A stretch of DNA of 64,000 bases from NCBI RefSeq assembly GCF_016864375.1, contig NZ_CP069354.1, forward strand, positions 1,178,001 to 1,242,000, read 5' to 3'. Source of the stretch: Microvirga sp. VF16. GTDB taxonomy: Bacteria > Pseudomonadota > Alphaproteobacteria > Rhizobiales > Beijerinckiaceae. The notes beneath the pieces were generated by a model. The model ran no database searches. It worked only from the letters and a program-made list of their open reading frames with translations, and was not told where the DNA came from. This document shows, one piece after another, positions 48,934-58,373 of this stretch. Position numbers and translations under genes: made by a program. How positions within the stretch are numbered: the stretch's first letter is position 1; every line of letters begins with the position of its first letter.

Positions 48934-49762
48934 CCGCGAACCTCCCGGACGATCCCGGATCTTCGCTACGCTCCGTCCAGGATGACACTTGAGGGCTTCC
49001 ACTCAGCGGATTCGCCTCATCCCATCCATAGCGCACCGTGTCGAAGCGCATCCCCCGCGCATCGACCATCAGCAGGCGCCCGACAAGGCTCTCTCCGAAG
49101 CCCACGATCTCCCGGATCACCTCCAGGGCCATCAGGCTGCCCATGACGCCAGCGAGCGCACCGAGCACGCCGGCTTCGGCGCAGGTCGGAATCGCGCCGG
49201 GTGGGGGCGGGGAGGGGAAGAGGCAGCGATAGGTGGGGTTGGGCTTGCCATCCGGGCCGGTCTCGTGAGCCCTGATCGTGGTGAGCGAGGCGTCGAACTG
49301 GCCGAGCGCCGCCGTCACCAGGGGCTTCTTCTCGAAAAAGCAGGCATCGGAGACCGCATAGCGGGTCTCGAAATTGTCCGAGCCGTCGGCCACGATGTCG
49401 TAGCCGCGGACCAGATCACGCGCGTTCTCGGCCATCAGCCGGGTTGGGTGAGGCTCGACCGTCACATGAGGGTTGAGCCGTCCAACGGCCTCCGCCGCGC
49501 TCGCGACTTTTGGACGACCGAGATCCGGAACCCCATGGATCACCTGCCGCTGCAGGTTGGAGAGGCTTACCGCATCGTCATCCACAATTCCGATGGTGCC
49601 GATGCCTGCCGCAGCGAGATACTGGATCAGGGGCGCGCCCAGGCCCCCGGCACCGATCACGAGCACGCGAGCGGCTTTCAGCTTCAATTGTCCAGGCCCG
49701 CCCACGTCCCGCAGAACGAGGTGGCGGGCATAGCGGTCGATTTCATTTGTGCTCAGAGACAT
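48926..49762 (-). CDS. moeB: MoeB/ThiF-family adenylyltransferase (E1-like)
   Basis: Activates the C-terminal glycine of a sulfur-carrier protein (MoaD or ThiS) by adenylation. 278 residues. The nucleotide loop is VLVIGAGGLGAPLIQYLA, followed by the family DDDAVSLSNLQRQVIHG, the Arg/Asp segment AENARDLVRGYDIVADGSDNFETRY, and the PPPPGAIPTCAEAGVLGALAGVMGS region with the Cys common to MoeB/Uba4. The paired CxxC zinc sites of E. coli MoeB are not present (TYRCLF has a single Cys). The last 20 or so residues after NPLSG are encoded by a palindromic repeat (48951-48988) and are not family sequence. Confidence 0.9.
   Translation of the reverse strand: MSLSTNEIDRYARHLVLRDVGGPGQLKLKAARVLVIGAGGLGAPLIQYLAAAGIGTIGIVDDDAVSLSNLQRQVIHGVPDLGRPKVASAAEAVGRLNPHVTVEPHPTRLMAENARDLVRGYDIVADGSDNFETRYAVSDACFFEKKPLVTAALGQFDASLTTIRAHETGPDGKPNPTYRCLFPSPPPPGAIPTCAEAGVLGALAGVMGSLMALEVIREIVGFGESLVGRLLMVDARGMRFDTVRYGWDEANPLSGSPQVSSWTERSEDPGSSGRFADG
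48951..48988. repeat. palindromic repeat inside the 3' end of moeB
   Basis: GATCCCGGATCTTCGC...GTCCAGGATGACACTT is a copy of the outer-arm repeat. It lies within the moeB reading frame, supplying its terminal residues (SSWTERSEDPGSS), and just upstream of the GIY-YIG start. The insertion replaced the original end of moeB without breaking the domain (inference). Confidence 0.75.
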
Positions 49763-49914
49763 CCTCTGACCTTACGGGAATGGCTCCTGCTATCAACCAT
49801 TCGGTGAAGGAAATAACATGCCGCCTTGACAGGGGCCTTGGCGTCATGACCCTTGCCGTGCCATCGTCATGGGGCAACCGGCATCAAGCCGGCGTCTAAC
49901 AGGGAACAAAGCCG

Positions 49915-50919
49915 ATGACAGTCACAAAGTTTGGCCTCGCACTCGCGGGCCTCGCCTTCTCCGCCTCCGCTGCCCTTGCGCAGCAGCCGGCCTTCAAGCC
50001 CGCCGTCGTTTACGATCTCGGCGGCAAGTTCGACAAATCCTTCAACGAGGGCGTCCACATGGGCGCCGAGAAGTTCAAGAAGGACACGGGCACCGACTAC
50101 CGCGATTTCGAGCCGCAGAACGACGCCCAGCGCGAGCAGGCTCTGCGCCGCTTCGCCCGCGACGGCTTCTCGCCGATCGTGGCCGTGGGCTTCTCGCAGG
50201 AGACCGCGCTGAAGAAGGTCGCCGAGGAATTCCCGAAGACCCAGTTCGCGATCATCGACGCCGTCGTCGAGAAGCCGAACGTGCAGTCCGTCGTGTTCAA
50301 GGAGCATGAGGGCTCGTTCCTGGTCGGCCTCCTGGCAGCCCAGGCCTCCAAGACGGGCAAGGTCGGCTTCGTGGGCGGCATGGACATCCCGCTCATCCGC
50401 AAGTTCGCCTGCGGCTACGTCCAGGGCGTGAAATACGCCAAGAAGGACGGTGAGGTGTTCCAGAACATGACCGGCACCACGGGGGCTGCCTGGAACGATC
50501 CGGTGAAAGGCGGCGAGCTCGCCAAGAGCCAGATCGATCGCGGCGCGGACGTGATCTACCATGCGGCCGGTGGCACCGGCGTGGGCGTAATGCGTGCTGC
50601 TGCGGATGCGGGCAAGCTCGGCATCGGCGTCGACTCGAACCAGAACGGCATGCATCCCGGCAAGATCCTGACCTCCATGGTTAAGCGCGTGGACGTGGCC
50701 ACCTACAACGCCTTCGACCAGGCCAAGAAGAACGCCTTCAAGGCCGGCGTTTCGGTGCTCGGTCTGGCCCAAGACGGCGTGGCCTGGGCGCTCGACGACA
50801 ACAACAAGTCGCTGATCACCGCCGACATGAAGGCTGCCGCCGACAAGGCCGCCGCCGACATCAAGTCCGGCGCCATCAAGGTGCACGACTACATGTCGGA
50901 TTCGAAGTGCCCGATGTAA
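49915..50919 (+). CDS. BMP-family (PnrA-like) nucleoside-binding periplasmic protein
   Basis: Binding component of a nucleoside importer. 334 residues: signal peptide 1-22 (FGLALAGLAFSASAALAQ), then PAVVYDLGGKFDKSFNEGVHMGAEKF, a hallmark of basic membrane protein/PnrA homologues (KSFN contacts the nucleoside in PnrA). Further family elements are VGFSQETALKKVAEEFPKTQFAI, EGSFLVGLLAAQASKTGKVGFVGGMDIPLI (split), and YHAAGGTGVGVMRAA and GVDSNQNGM. There is no lipobox, so it is probably soluble in the periplasm. TTGACA at 49826-49831 could be a -35 box. A terminator-like hairpin separates it from the ATPase gene. Confidence 0.92.
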   Translation: MTVTKFGLALAGLAFSASAALAQQPAFKPAVVYDLGGKFDKSFNEGVHMGAEKFKKDTGTDYRDFEPQNDAQREQALRRFARDGFSPIVAVGFSQETALKKVAEEFPKTQFAIIDAVVEKPNVQSVVFKEHEGSFLVGLLAAQASKTGKVGFVGGMDIPLIRKFACGYVQGVKYAKKDGEVFQNMTGTTGAAWNDPVKGGELAKSQIDRGADVIYHAAGGTGVGVMRAAADAGKLGIGVDSNQNGMHPGKILTSMVKRVDVATYNAFDQAKKNAFKAGVSVLGLAQDGVAWALDDNNKSLITADMKAAADKAAADIKSGAIKVHDYMSDSKCPM

Positions 50920-50931
50920 GATGAGACAGGG

Positions 50932-50972
50932 TTCGGCCGCAGATCCGTAAAGGTCTGCGGCCGAATCTTTTT
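50932..50972 (+). terminator. intra-operon terminator/attenuator after the nucleoside-binding protein gene
   Basis: TTCGGCCGCAGA (50932-50943) pairs with TCTGCGGCCGAA (50954-50965), a perfect 12-bp stem, followed by TC and TTTTT to 50972. It lies 12 bases after the binding-protein stop and 67 bases before the ATPase gene. Partial termination would favour the binding protein. Confidence 0.78.
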
Positions 50973-51039
50973 CGACCGAGTTTTGTTTTTCCGATAGAAT
51001 CCGGCTCTCGTTTTATCGCCGGCAGACCATTCGAAGCCG

Positions 51040-52562
<1,523 letters not shown>

Positions 52563-52563
<1 letters not shown>

Positions 52564-52997
52564 TGCAACCGCGTTTGACCCTTGTCACGCTGGGTGTTGC
52601 AGATCTCGCAAAGTCCCGCGCGTTTTATGAAGCCTGGGGCTGGAAGGCCTCTTCCGCCAGTCAGCCCAGCGTCGCCTTCTTCCAGGCGAACGGTCTGGCG
52701 CTCGGTCTGTTCGGCCGCGCCGATCTCGCCAAGGATGCCGGCGTCGAGGACAAGCCCACCGGCTTTGCCGCCATCACGCTCGCCTACAATGCCCGCTCCA
52801 AGCAGGAGGCCGACGAGGTCTATGCCCTTGCGGTGAAAGCGGGCGCACGTCCCGTCAAGCCGCTGCAGGATGTGTTCTGGGGCGGCTATTCGGGCTATTT
52901 CGCCGATCCCGACGGGCATCTCTGGGAAGTCGCCTGGAACCCGTCCTTCCCTCTTGATGAGCAGGGCCACATATTCCTGCCGGATTCGAAGACGTGA
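52563..52997 (+). CDS. VOC (glyoxalase/bleomycin-resistance fold) family protein inside the nucleoside operon
   Basis: 144 residues. Two beta-alpha-beta-beta-beta modules are suggested by RLTLVTLGVADLAKSRAFYEAWGW at the start and DPDGHLWEVAWNPSF near the end, typical of VOC proteins. The C-terminal Glu in LWEVAW is conserved, but the usual N-terminal metal-ligand His position reads as Thr/Val, so a metal site is doubtful. Between them, FFQANGLALGLFGRADLAKDAG and ALAVKAGARPVKPLQDVFWGGYSGYF (split) are common to an uncharacterised VOC subgroup. The gene is translationally coupled on both sides with transporter genes (1-base and 4-base overlaps). No substrate can be assigned. Confidence 0.86.
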
Positions 52998-54097
52998 GTG
53001 CTCCTCTCGACCTGCCCAAATGGGCCGACACGATTCTCGTGCCCGCCATCTCCGTGGTGGCGGCTTTTCTCGTCGCTGGTCTCGTTGTGCTCGGCATCGG
53101 CGAGAATCCGCTGTCTGCAACGCGCTACCTGCTGCAGGGCAGCCTCGGCACAGGGGAGGGGCTCGGCTTCACCCTGTTCTACATGACCGACTTCATCTTC
53201 GTCGGCTTGGCAGTCGCGGTGGCCTATCATGCAGGCCTGTTCAACATCGGCGGTGAAGGCCAGGCGACGCTTGCGGGCCTCGGCATCGCGCTCGTTCTCA
53301 ACAACCTCACCTTCCTGCCGGGCTTCCTGCTTATTCCGCTCGGCATTCTGGGCGCTGCGGTTTTCGGCGCTGCCTGGGCGGCCGTGCCCGGCTATCTCCA
53401 GGCGAAGCGCGGCAGCCACATCGTGATCACGACGATCATGTTCAACTGGCTTGCCAGCGTGCTGATCGTCTATCTGTTGGTGAACGTGCTGCGCGAACCG
53501 CAGAACATGAATCCGGAAACGCGCGCCTTCCCCGAGCAGTCGCATATTCCCTTCATGCACGATGTCTTCGCCGCCTTCGGCATCGAGATCCCGGCTTCGC
53601 AGCTCAATCTCACGCTGGTGCTGGCGTTGGCTGCGTCCTATTTCGTGTGGCTTCTCATCTACCGCTCGCGCCTCGGCTATGCGATCCGCGTCGTCGGCTC
53701 CAATCCCACAGCCGCGGTCTATGCCGGCATCTCGCCCGCGCGCATCATCATCATCGCGATGGTCATCTCCGGCGCGCTGGCGGGCGGTCTCGCGGTCAAC
53801 GAACTCATGGGCTATCAGCACCGCCTGCTGCTCGAGTTCACCTCCGGCTACGGTTTCGTCGGCATCGCAGTGGCGCTCATGGGCCGCGCGCATCCGGTCG
53901 GCATCATCCTGGCGTCACTCCTGTTCGGCATCCTCTATCAGGGCGGCGCGGAGCTTGCCTTCGAGCAGCCGGCGATCACCCGCGACATGGTGGTGGTGAT
54001 CGGCGGCATCATCATCCTGTTTGCCGGCGCCCTCGACGGGCTGTTCCGGCGTCTCGTGGCGCATCTGTTCTCGCGTCAGAAACTGGCGAGGGCGTGA
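52994..54097 (+). CDS. nucleoside ABC importer permease (first subunit)
   Basis: BPD_transp_2-type permease, 367 residues and about eight to ten spans, beginning with GTG at 52994 that overlaps the VOC stop. Features include FVGLAVAVAYHAGLFNIGGEGQATL, the typical FNIGGEGQ loop of nucleoside (YufP/NupP) permeases, MFNWLASVLIVYLLVNVL, and the RSRLGYAIRVVGSNPTAAVYAGIS ATPase-contact segment. The second-subunit gene starts after 4 bases. Substrate class (nucleosides) follows from the family and the catabolic genes downstream. Confidence 0.93.
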   Translation: MSAPLDLPKWADTILVPAISVVAAFLVAGLVVLGIGENPLSATRYLLQGSLGTGEGLGFTLFYMTDFIFVGLAVAVAYHAGLFNIGGEGQATLAGLGIALVLNNLTFLPGFLLIPLGILGAAVFGAAWAAVPGYLQAKRGSHIVITTIMFNWLASVLIVYLLVNVLREPQNMNPETRAFPEQSHIPFMHDVFAAFGIEIPASQLNLTLVLALAASYFVWLLIYRSRLGYAIRVVGSNPTAAVYAGISPARIIIIAMVISGALAGGLAVNELMGYQHRLLLEFTSGYGFVGIAVALMGRAHPVGIILASLLFGILYQGGAELAFEQPAITRDMVVVIGGIIILFAGALDGLFRRLVAHLFSRQKLARA

Positions 54098-54101
54098 CGC
54101 C

Positions 54102-55007
54102 ATGGATCTCAGCTCTCTCGTCACGGTTTTCGACTCGGCTCTGCGGCTCTCGATCCCGCTTCTCGCCGCCTGCCTCGCCGGCCTCTGGTCCGAGCGTTCC
54201 GGCGTGGTGGATATCGGCCTCGAGGGCAAGATGCTGGTGGCGGCCTTTGCGGCAGCTGCCGCGGCCTATGCCTTCGGATCCGCCTGGATCGGCCTTGTCG
54301 CAGGCATCGGCGCATCGGTGATCTTCGCGCTCATCCACGGCTTTGCGTCCATCAGCCAGCGCGGCAACCAGATCGTGTCAGGCGTCGCCATCAACATGCT
54401 GGCGGCGGGATTGACCGCCATCGTCGGCAATGCCTGGTACAGCCAGGGCGGACGCACGCCGCCACTGGAAGGGGCGCAGCGTTTTGGCGATGCGATCTTC
54501 GGTCATTCGGCTCTCGTCTATATCGTGTTGCTGGCCGTGCCGCTCACCTGGTTCGTGCTGGGACGGACCCGCTTCGGCCTTCGCCTGCGCGCCGTCGGTG
54601 AGAACCCGGCTGCCGTCGATACGGCGGGCATTTCGGTAACCGGCCTGCGCTACACAGCCGTCATCATCGGCGGCATTCTGTGCGGCATCGGCGGGACCTA
54701 TCTCTCCGTCGGGCAGTCGGCGGGCTTTCTCCCCAACATGACGGCCGGCAAGGGCTTCATCGCGCTCGCCGCGCTGATCTTCGCCAAGTGGCGCGCCTGG
54801 CCCGCGCTTGGCGCGTGCTTCCTCTTCGGCCTGCTCGATGCCATTGCCATCCGCCTGCAGGGCATCTCGCTGCCGGGAATCGGCGAGGTGCCGGTACAGG
54901 CCATCCAGGCACTGCCCTATCTCATGACCGTGATCCTGCTCGCCGGCGTCATCGGCACGGCGATCCCGCCCCGGGCGGCCGGCGTACCCTATGTGAAGGA
55001 GCGCTGA
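54102..55007 (+). CDS. nucleoside ABC importer permease (second subunit)
   Basis: 301 residues from MDLSSLVTVFDSALRLSIPL (YufQ/NupQ-like). Diagnostic are LLAACLAGLWSERSGVVDIGLEGKMLVAAF (the NIGLEG-type loop), RTRFGLRLRAVGENPAAVDTAGISV (ATPase-contact loop) and the final spans ending PYLMTVILLAGVIGTAIPPRAAGVPY. The frame is open to 54021, but the earlier codons lie in the first permease. The cdd gene starts 2 bases after the stop. Confidence 0.93.
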   Translation: MDLSSLVTVFDSALRLSIPLLAACLAGLWSERSGVVDIGLEGKMLVAAFAAAAAAYAFGSAWIGLVAGIGASVIFALIHGFASISQRGNQIVSGVAINMLAAGLTAIVGNAWYSQGGRTPPLEGAQRFGDAIFGHSALVYIVLLAVPLTWFVLGRTRFGLRLRAVGENPAAVDTAGISVTGLRYTAVIIGGILCGIGGTYLSVGQSAGFLPNMTAGKGFIALAALIFAKWRAWPALGACFLFGLLDAIAIRLQGISLPGIGEVPVQAIQALPYLMTVILLAGVIGTAIPPRAAGVPYVKER

Positions 55008-55009
55008 GC

Positions 55010-55414
55010 ATGGCGTCGTTGGATACCCTGTTTGAGGCGGCCAAGGCGATCCAGGCCAAGGCCTATGCGCCTTATTCGCGCTTCAAGGTCGGCGCGGCCA
55101 TCGCAACGCCCGGCGGCAAGATTTTTGCCGGCTGCAACGTGGAGAATGCGGCCTATCCGGTCGGCTCCTGCGCGGAAGCCGGCGCCATCGCGGCCATGAT
55201 CGCCGCCGGTGAAAGCCGTATCGCCGAGATCGTCGTGATGGGCGAGGGCGAGCATCTCGTCACGCCCTGCGGCGGCTGCCGCCAGCGCATCCGCGAGTTC
55301 GCCGCCCCCGATACGCCCATTCACATCGCGGGTCCCGAAGGGATCCGGAAACGCTTTACGCTCGACGAGCTTTTGCCCTTCTCCTTCGGGCCGGACAATT
55401 TGACGGATCGCTAG
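55010..55414 (+). CDS. cdd: cytidine deaminase
   Basis: Deaminates cytidine and deoxycytidine to the uridine forms. 134 residues, the small tetrameric type. NVENAAYP is the ribose-binding segment; Cys54 and Glu56 in SCAEAGAI and Cys87/Cys90 in PCGGCRQ give the zinc site and proton shuttle. The start MASLDTLFEAAKAIQAKAYAPYSRFKVGAA (split at residue 30) is usual. Its ATG is 2 bases past the permease stop. A small AGGCCTG/CAGGCCT hairpin (55449-55467) lies before the next gene. Confidence 0.95.
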   Translation: MASLDTLFEAAKAIQAKAYAPYSRFKVGAAIATPGGKIFAGCNVENAAYPVGSCAEAGAIAAMIAAGESRIAEIVVMGEGEHLVTPCGGCRQRIREFAAPDTPIHIAGPEGIRKRFTLDELLPFSFGPDNLTDR

Positions 55415-55473
55415 AACAGGTCCGAAACCGATTGTGACAATGAAAGGAAGGCCTGCGGTTCAGGCCTGAAACG

Positions 55474-56295
55474 ATGACGATGCATAAGATGATTCAGGAA
55501 GCGGCCGAATTCGTGCGCGCCCGCGGCTTCGACGGACGTTTCGATGCAGCCTTCGTGCTCGGCACGGGGCTCGGCACACTCGTCGACGAGGTCGGCGACG
55601 CGGTGAGCTTAGCCTATGCCGACATCCCGAACTTCCCGAAAAGCGGCGTCTCCGGCCATGCGGGCAAGCTCGTCGCCGGCACGTTAGAGGGCAAGCGCGT
55701 GCTGCTGTTCCAGGGCCGTGCGCATTATTATGAGACGGGCGATGCGGGCGCGATGCGCTTGCCCATCGCCTTCGTGAGGGAGCTCGGCGTTCCGGTGCTG
55801 GTCGCCACCAATGCTGCCGGCTCGGTGCGAGCCAACATTCGCCCCGGCAGCCTCGTTGCGATCAACGATCACCTCAATCTCTCGGGCGGCAATCCGCTGC
55901 TGCGCGATCACACCGAAGGTCGCTTCGTCTCGCTTACCGATGCCTATGATCCGGAGCTGCGCCAGATTCTGCAGCGTGCCGCGAAGAAGAGCGGCATTGA
56001 AGTACCGGAGGGCGTCTATGCCTGGCTGTCCGGCCCGAGCTTCGAAACTCCGGCTGAGATCAAGATGGTGCAGATTCTCGGCGGCGATCTCGTCGGCATG
56101 TCCACGGTGCCGGAGGTGATCCTCGCGCGCTATTACGGCCTGAAGGTCGCCGCCATCTCCGTCGTCACGAACCTTGCTGCCGGGATCGAAGGCGCTTCGC
56201 CCTCGCATCAGGAAACCAAGGATACGGCGGCCGAAGCCTCAGAGAAGTTCAAGCGTCTCATCCGGTCCTTCGTTGCGGAGCTGTCCCATGTCTGA
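55474..56295 (+). CDS. punA: purine-nucleoside phosphorylase (PunA/high-molecular PNP family)
   Basis: Phosphorolysis of purine nucleosides to base and ribose or deoxyribose-1-phosphate. 273 residues of the trimeric PNP type: phosphate loop VLGTGLGTL, FPKSGVSGHAGKLVAGTLEG, QGRAHYYETGDAGAMRLPIA, TNAAGSV, base-binding SGPSFETPAEIKM and VTNLAAGI. The family names PunA, XapA and DeoD overlap in annotations, and preference for guanosine/inosine versus xanthosine cannot be decided. Its stop overlaps the start of deoC by 8 bases. Confidence 0.92.
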   Translation: MTMHKMIQEAAEFVRARGFDGRFDAAFVLGTGLGTLVDEVGDAVSLAYADIPNFPKSGVSGHAGKLVAGTLEGKRVLLFQGRAHYYETGDAGAMRLPIAFVRELGVPVLVATNAAGSVRANIRPGSLVAINDHLNLSGGNPLLRDHTEGRFVSLTDAYDPELRQILQRAAKKSGIEVPEGVYAWLSGPSFETPAEIKMVQILGGDLVGMSTVPEVILARYYGLKVAAISVVTNLAAGIEGASPSHQETKDTAAEASEKFKRLIRSFVAELSHV

Positions 56296-57049
56296 TGCGC
56301 ATACAGCGACGCGCGCCCTGCGCAGTCTCGATCTCACCGACCTCACCGATACCTGCAACGATCAGGCCATCGATGCCCTGTGCAAGAAGGCGCTTGATCC
56401 CCGCGGACCGGTGGCGGCCGTGTGCGTGTGGCCGCAATTCGTGAAGCGCTCGCAGGAGAATCTCAAAGGCTCGCCCGTGTGCATCGCGACAGTGGTGAAT
56501 TTCCCTGCGGGCGGCGAGGATGTGAGCCGCGTCACGGATGATACGCATGAGGCGCTCTCCGACGGCGCCAACGAGATCGATCTCGTGCTGCCGTACGGAG
56601 CCCTGCGCCGGGGCGATCTCGCGGCGGCCACCGAGATGGTGGAGGCGGTGCGCGATCTCGTCGATCAGGGGCGTCTCCTGAAGGTTATCCTGGAAACGGG
56701 CGAGCTGAAGGATCCGAAGCTGATCGAGACGGCAAGCCGCATCGCCATCGATGCAGGTGCCGATTTCATCAAGACATCGACAGGCAAGACGCCGGTTTCG
56801 GCGACGCCGGAAGCGGCCGAGATCATGCTCAACGCCATCAAGGCGTCGGGTAAGCCCGTCGGCTTGAAACCCTCCGGCGGCATCCGCTCCGTTGCGGATG
56901 CGAAGATCTATCTCGATCTTGCCGACCGCATCATGGGCCCGAACTGGGCGACGCCGCGGACATTCCGCATCGGCGCGAGCAGCGTCTACGACACGCTGCT
57001 TGCCGCCATCGAAGGACGGGCCAGCACAGCGGCGACTGGAATTTATTGA
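56288..57049 (+). CDS. deoC: deoxyribose-phosphate aldolase
   Basis: Cleaves 2-deoxyribose-5-phosphate to acetaldehyde and glyceraldehyde-3-phosphate. 253 residues from MSDAHTATRALRSLDLT. The Schiff-base lysine is Lys162 in DFIKTSTGK; Asp98 in EIDLVLPYGAL and Lys132 in LLKVILETGEL complete the catalytic set. The length and the TDTCNDQAIDALC opening match the class I E. coli-type enzyme. The longer open frame to 56174 lies in punA. deoA starts one base after its stop. Confidence 0.96.
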   Translation: MSDAHTATRALRSLDLTDLTDTCNDQAIDALCKKALDPRGPVAAVCVWPQFVKRSQENLKGSPVCIATVVNFPAGGEDVSRVTDDTHEALSDGANEIDLVLPYGALRRGDLAAATEMVEAVRDLVDQGRLLKVILETGELKDPKLIETASRIAIDAGADFIKTSTGKTPVSATPEAAEIMLNAIKASGKPVGLKPSGGIRSVADAKIYLDLADRIMGPNWATPRTFRIGASSVYDTLLAAIEGRASTAATGIY

Positions 57050-57050
57050 G

Positions 57051-58373
57051 ATGACGCTTCTTCCGCAGGAAATCATCCGCCACAAGCGCGACGGCGGCAG
57101 GCTCGACCCTGAGCATATCGAGCACTTCATCGAAGGCCTCACCGCAGGCCGTGTCACGGAAGGCCAAGCGGCCTCCTTCGCCATGGCGATCTTCTTCCAG
57201 GGCCTCTCCGTGCCGGAGCGCGTGGCACTGACACGCGCGATGATGAATTCCGGCACGGTGCTCACCTGGGATCTGCCAGGCCCGGTGCTCGACAAGCACT
57301 CGACGGGCGGCGTCGGCGATACGGTCAGCCTCGCGCTCGGTCCCGCGGTGGCGGCCTGCGGCGGCTATGTGCCGATGATCTCCGGACGCGGCCTCGGTCA
57401 CACCGGCGGCACCCTCGACAAGTTCGATTCCATTCCGGGCTATGTCACGCAGCCCGATATCGACACGTTCCGTCGTGTCACGCGCGAAGTCGGCTGCGCC
57501 ATCATCGGTCAGACGGCCGATCTCGCGCCCGCCGACAAGCGCCTCTATGCGATCCGCGACGTGACGGCGACAGTCGAATCCATCGATCTCATCACTGCCT
57601 CCATTCTGTCGAAGAAGCTGGCCGCAGGCCTTCAGGGCCTCGTGATGGATGTGAAGTTCGGCTCCGGCGCCTTCATGGACAATGCTGAGGATGCGCGAAA
57701 GCTCGCGGAGAGCCTCGTCCTCGTCGCCAATGGTGCGGGCCTGCCGACGAGCGCTCTTCTCACCGACATGAATGAGTCGCTGGCGTCCGCCGCCGGCAAC
57801 GCGGTCGAGATGGCCTATGCTGTCGACTATCTCACAGGCCGTCGCCGCGAGAAGCGCTTCCACGAAGTGACGGTGGAACTGTCTGCGGAAATGCTGTTGC
57901 TTGGCAAGCTTGCCGCGACCATCGAGGAGGCGCGCAAAAAAGTCGAGGATGCGATCTCCTCCGGCAAGGCAGCCGAGGTTTTCCAGAGCATGGTGATGGC
58001 CCTCGGCGGCCCTAGCGATTTCCTGGAAAAACATAAGAGCCATCTGCAGGCGGCGCCGGTCGTTCGTGACATCCACGCCGAGCGTTCCGGAACCGTGCAG
58101 AAGGTTGCTGCACGCGCCATCGGCGTTGCCGTCGTCGCTCTGGGCGGCGGTCGCACGCGGCCGGAGGATCCCATCGATCATGCGGTGGGCCTGACAGCAC
58201 TCGCGGCCATCGGCGAGATGGTCGATGGGGAGCGTCCGCTCGCCATCGTGCATGCGCGCACCGAGGAGGCTGCGGACGCGGCAGCACGTGCCGTGCGCGC
58301 CGCCTATGTGATCGGTGAGGCCAAGGTCGTTTCGGGCCCGAGCATTCTTGAGCGGATCGGAGCAAAGGCATGA
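57051..58373 (+). CDS. deoA: thymidine phosphorylase
   Basis: Phosphorolysis of thymidine and deoxyuridine. 440 residues from MTLLPQEIIRHKRDGGRLDPE. Typical elements: DKHSTGGVGDTVSLALGP (phosphate site), SGRGLGHTGGTLDKFDSIPGY (split after the third Gly), DVTATVESIDLITASILSKK and VMDVKFGSGAFM. The alpha-beta and C-terminal PYNP-type domains are complete (VVALGGGRTRPEDPIDHAVG). The family includes pyrimidine-nucleoside phosphorylase (Pdp), but length and wording fit DeoA. The stop overlaps ghrA by 4 bases. Confidence 0.95.
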   Translation: MTLLPQEIIRHKRDGGRLDPEHIEHFIEGLTAGRVTEGQAASFAMAIFFQGLSVPERVALTRAMMNSGTVLTWDLPGPVLDKHSTGGVGDTVSLALGPAVAACGGYVPMISGRGLGHTGGTLDKFDSIPGYVTQPDIDTFRRVTREVGCAIIGQTADLAPADKRLYAIRDVTATVESIDLITASILSKKLAAGLQGLVMDVKFGSGAFMDNAEDARKLAESLVLVANGAGLPTSALLTDMNESLASAAGNAVEMAYAVDYLTGRRREKRFHEVTVELSAEMLLLGKLAATIEEARKKVEDAISSGKAAEVFQSMVMALGGPSDFLEKHKSHLQAAPVVRDIHAERSGTVQKVAARAIGVAVVALGGGRTRPEDPIDHAVGLTALAAIGEMVDGERPLAIVHARTEEAADAAARAVRAAYVIGEAKVVSGPSILERIGAKA

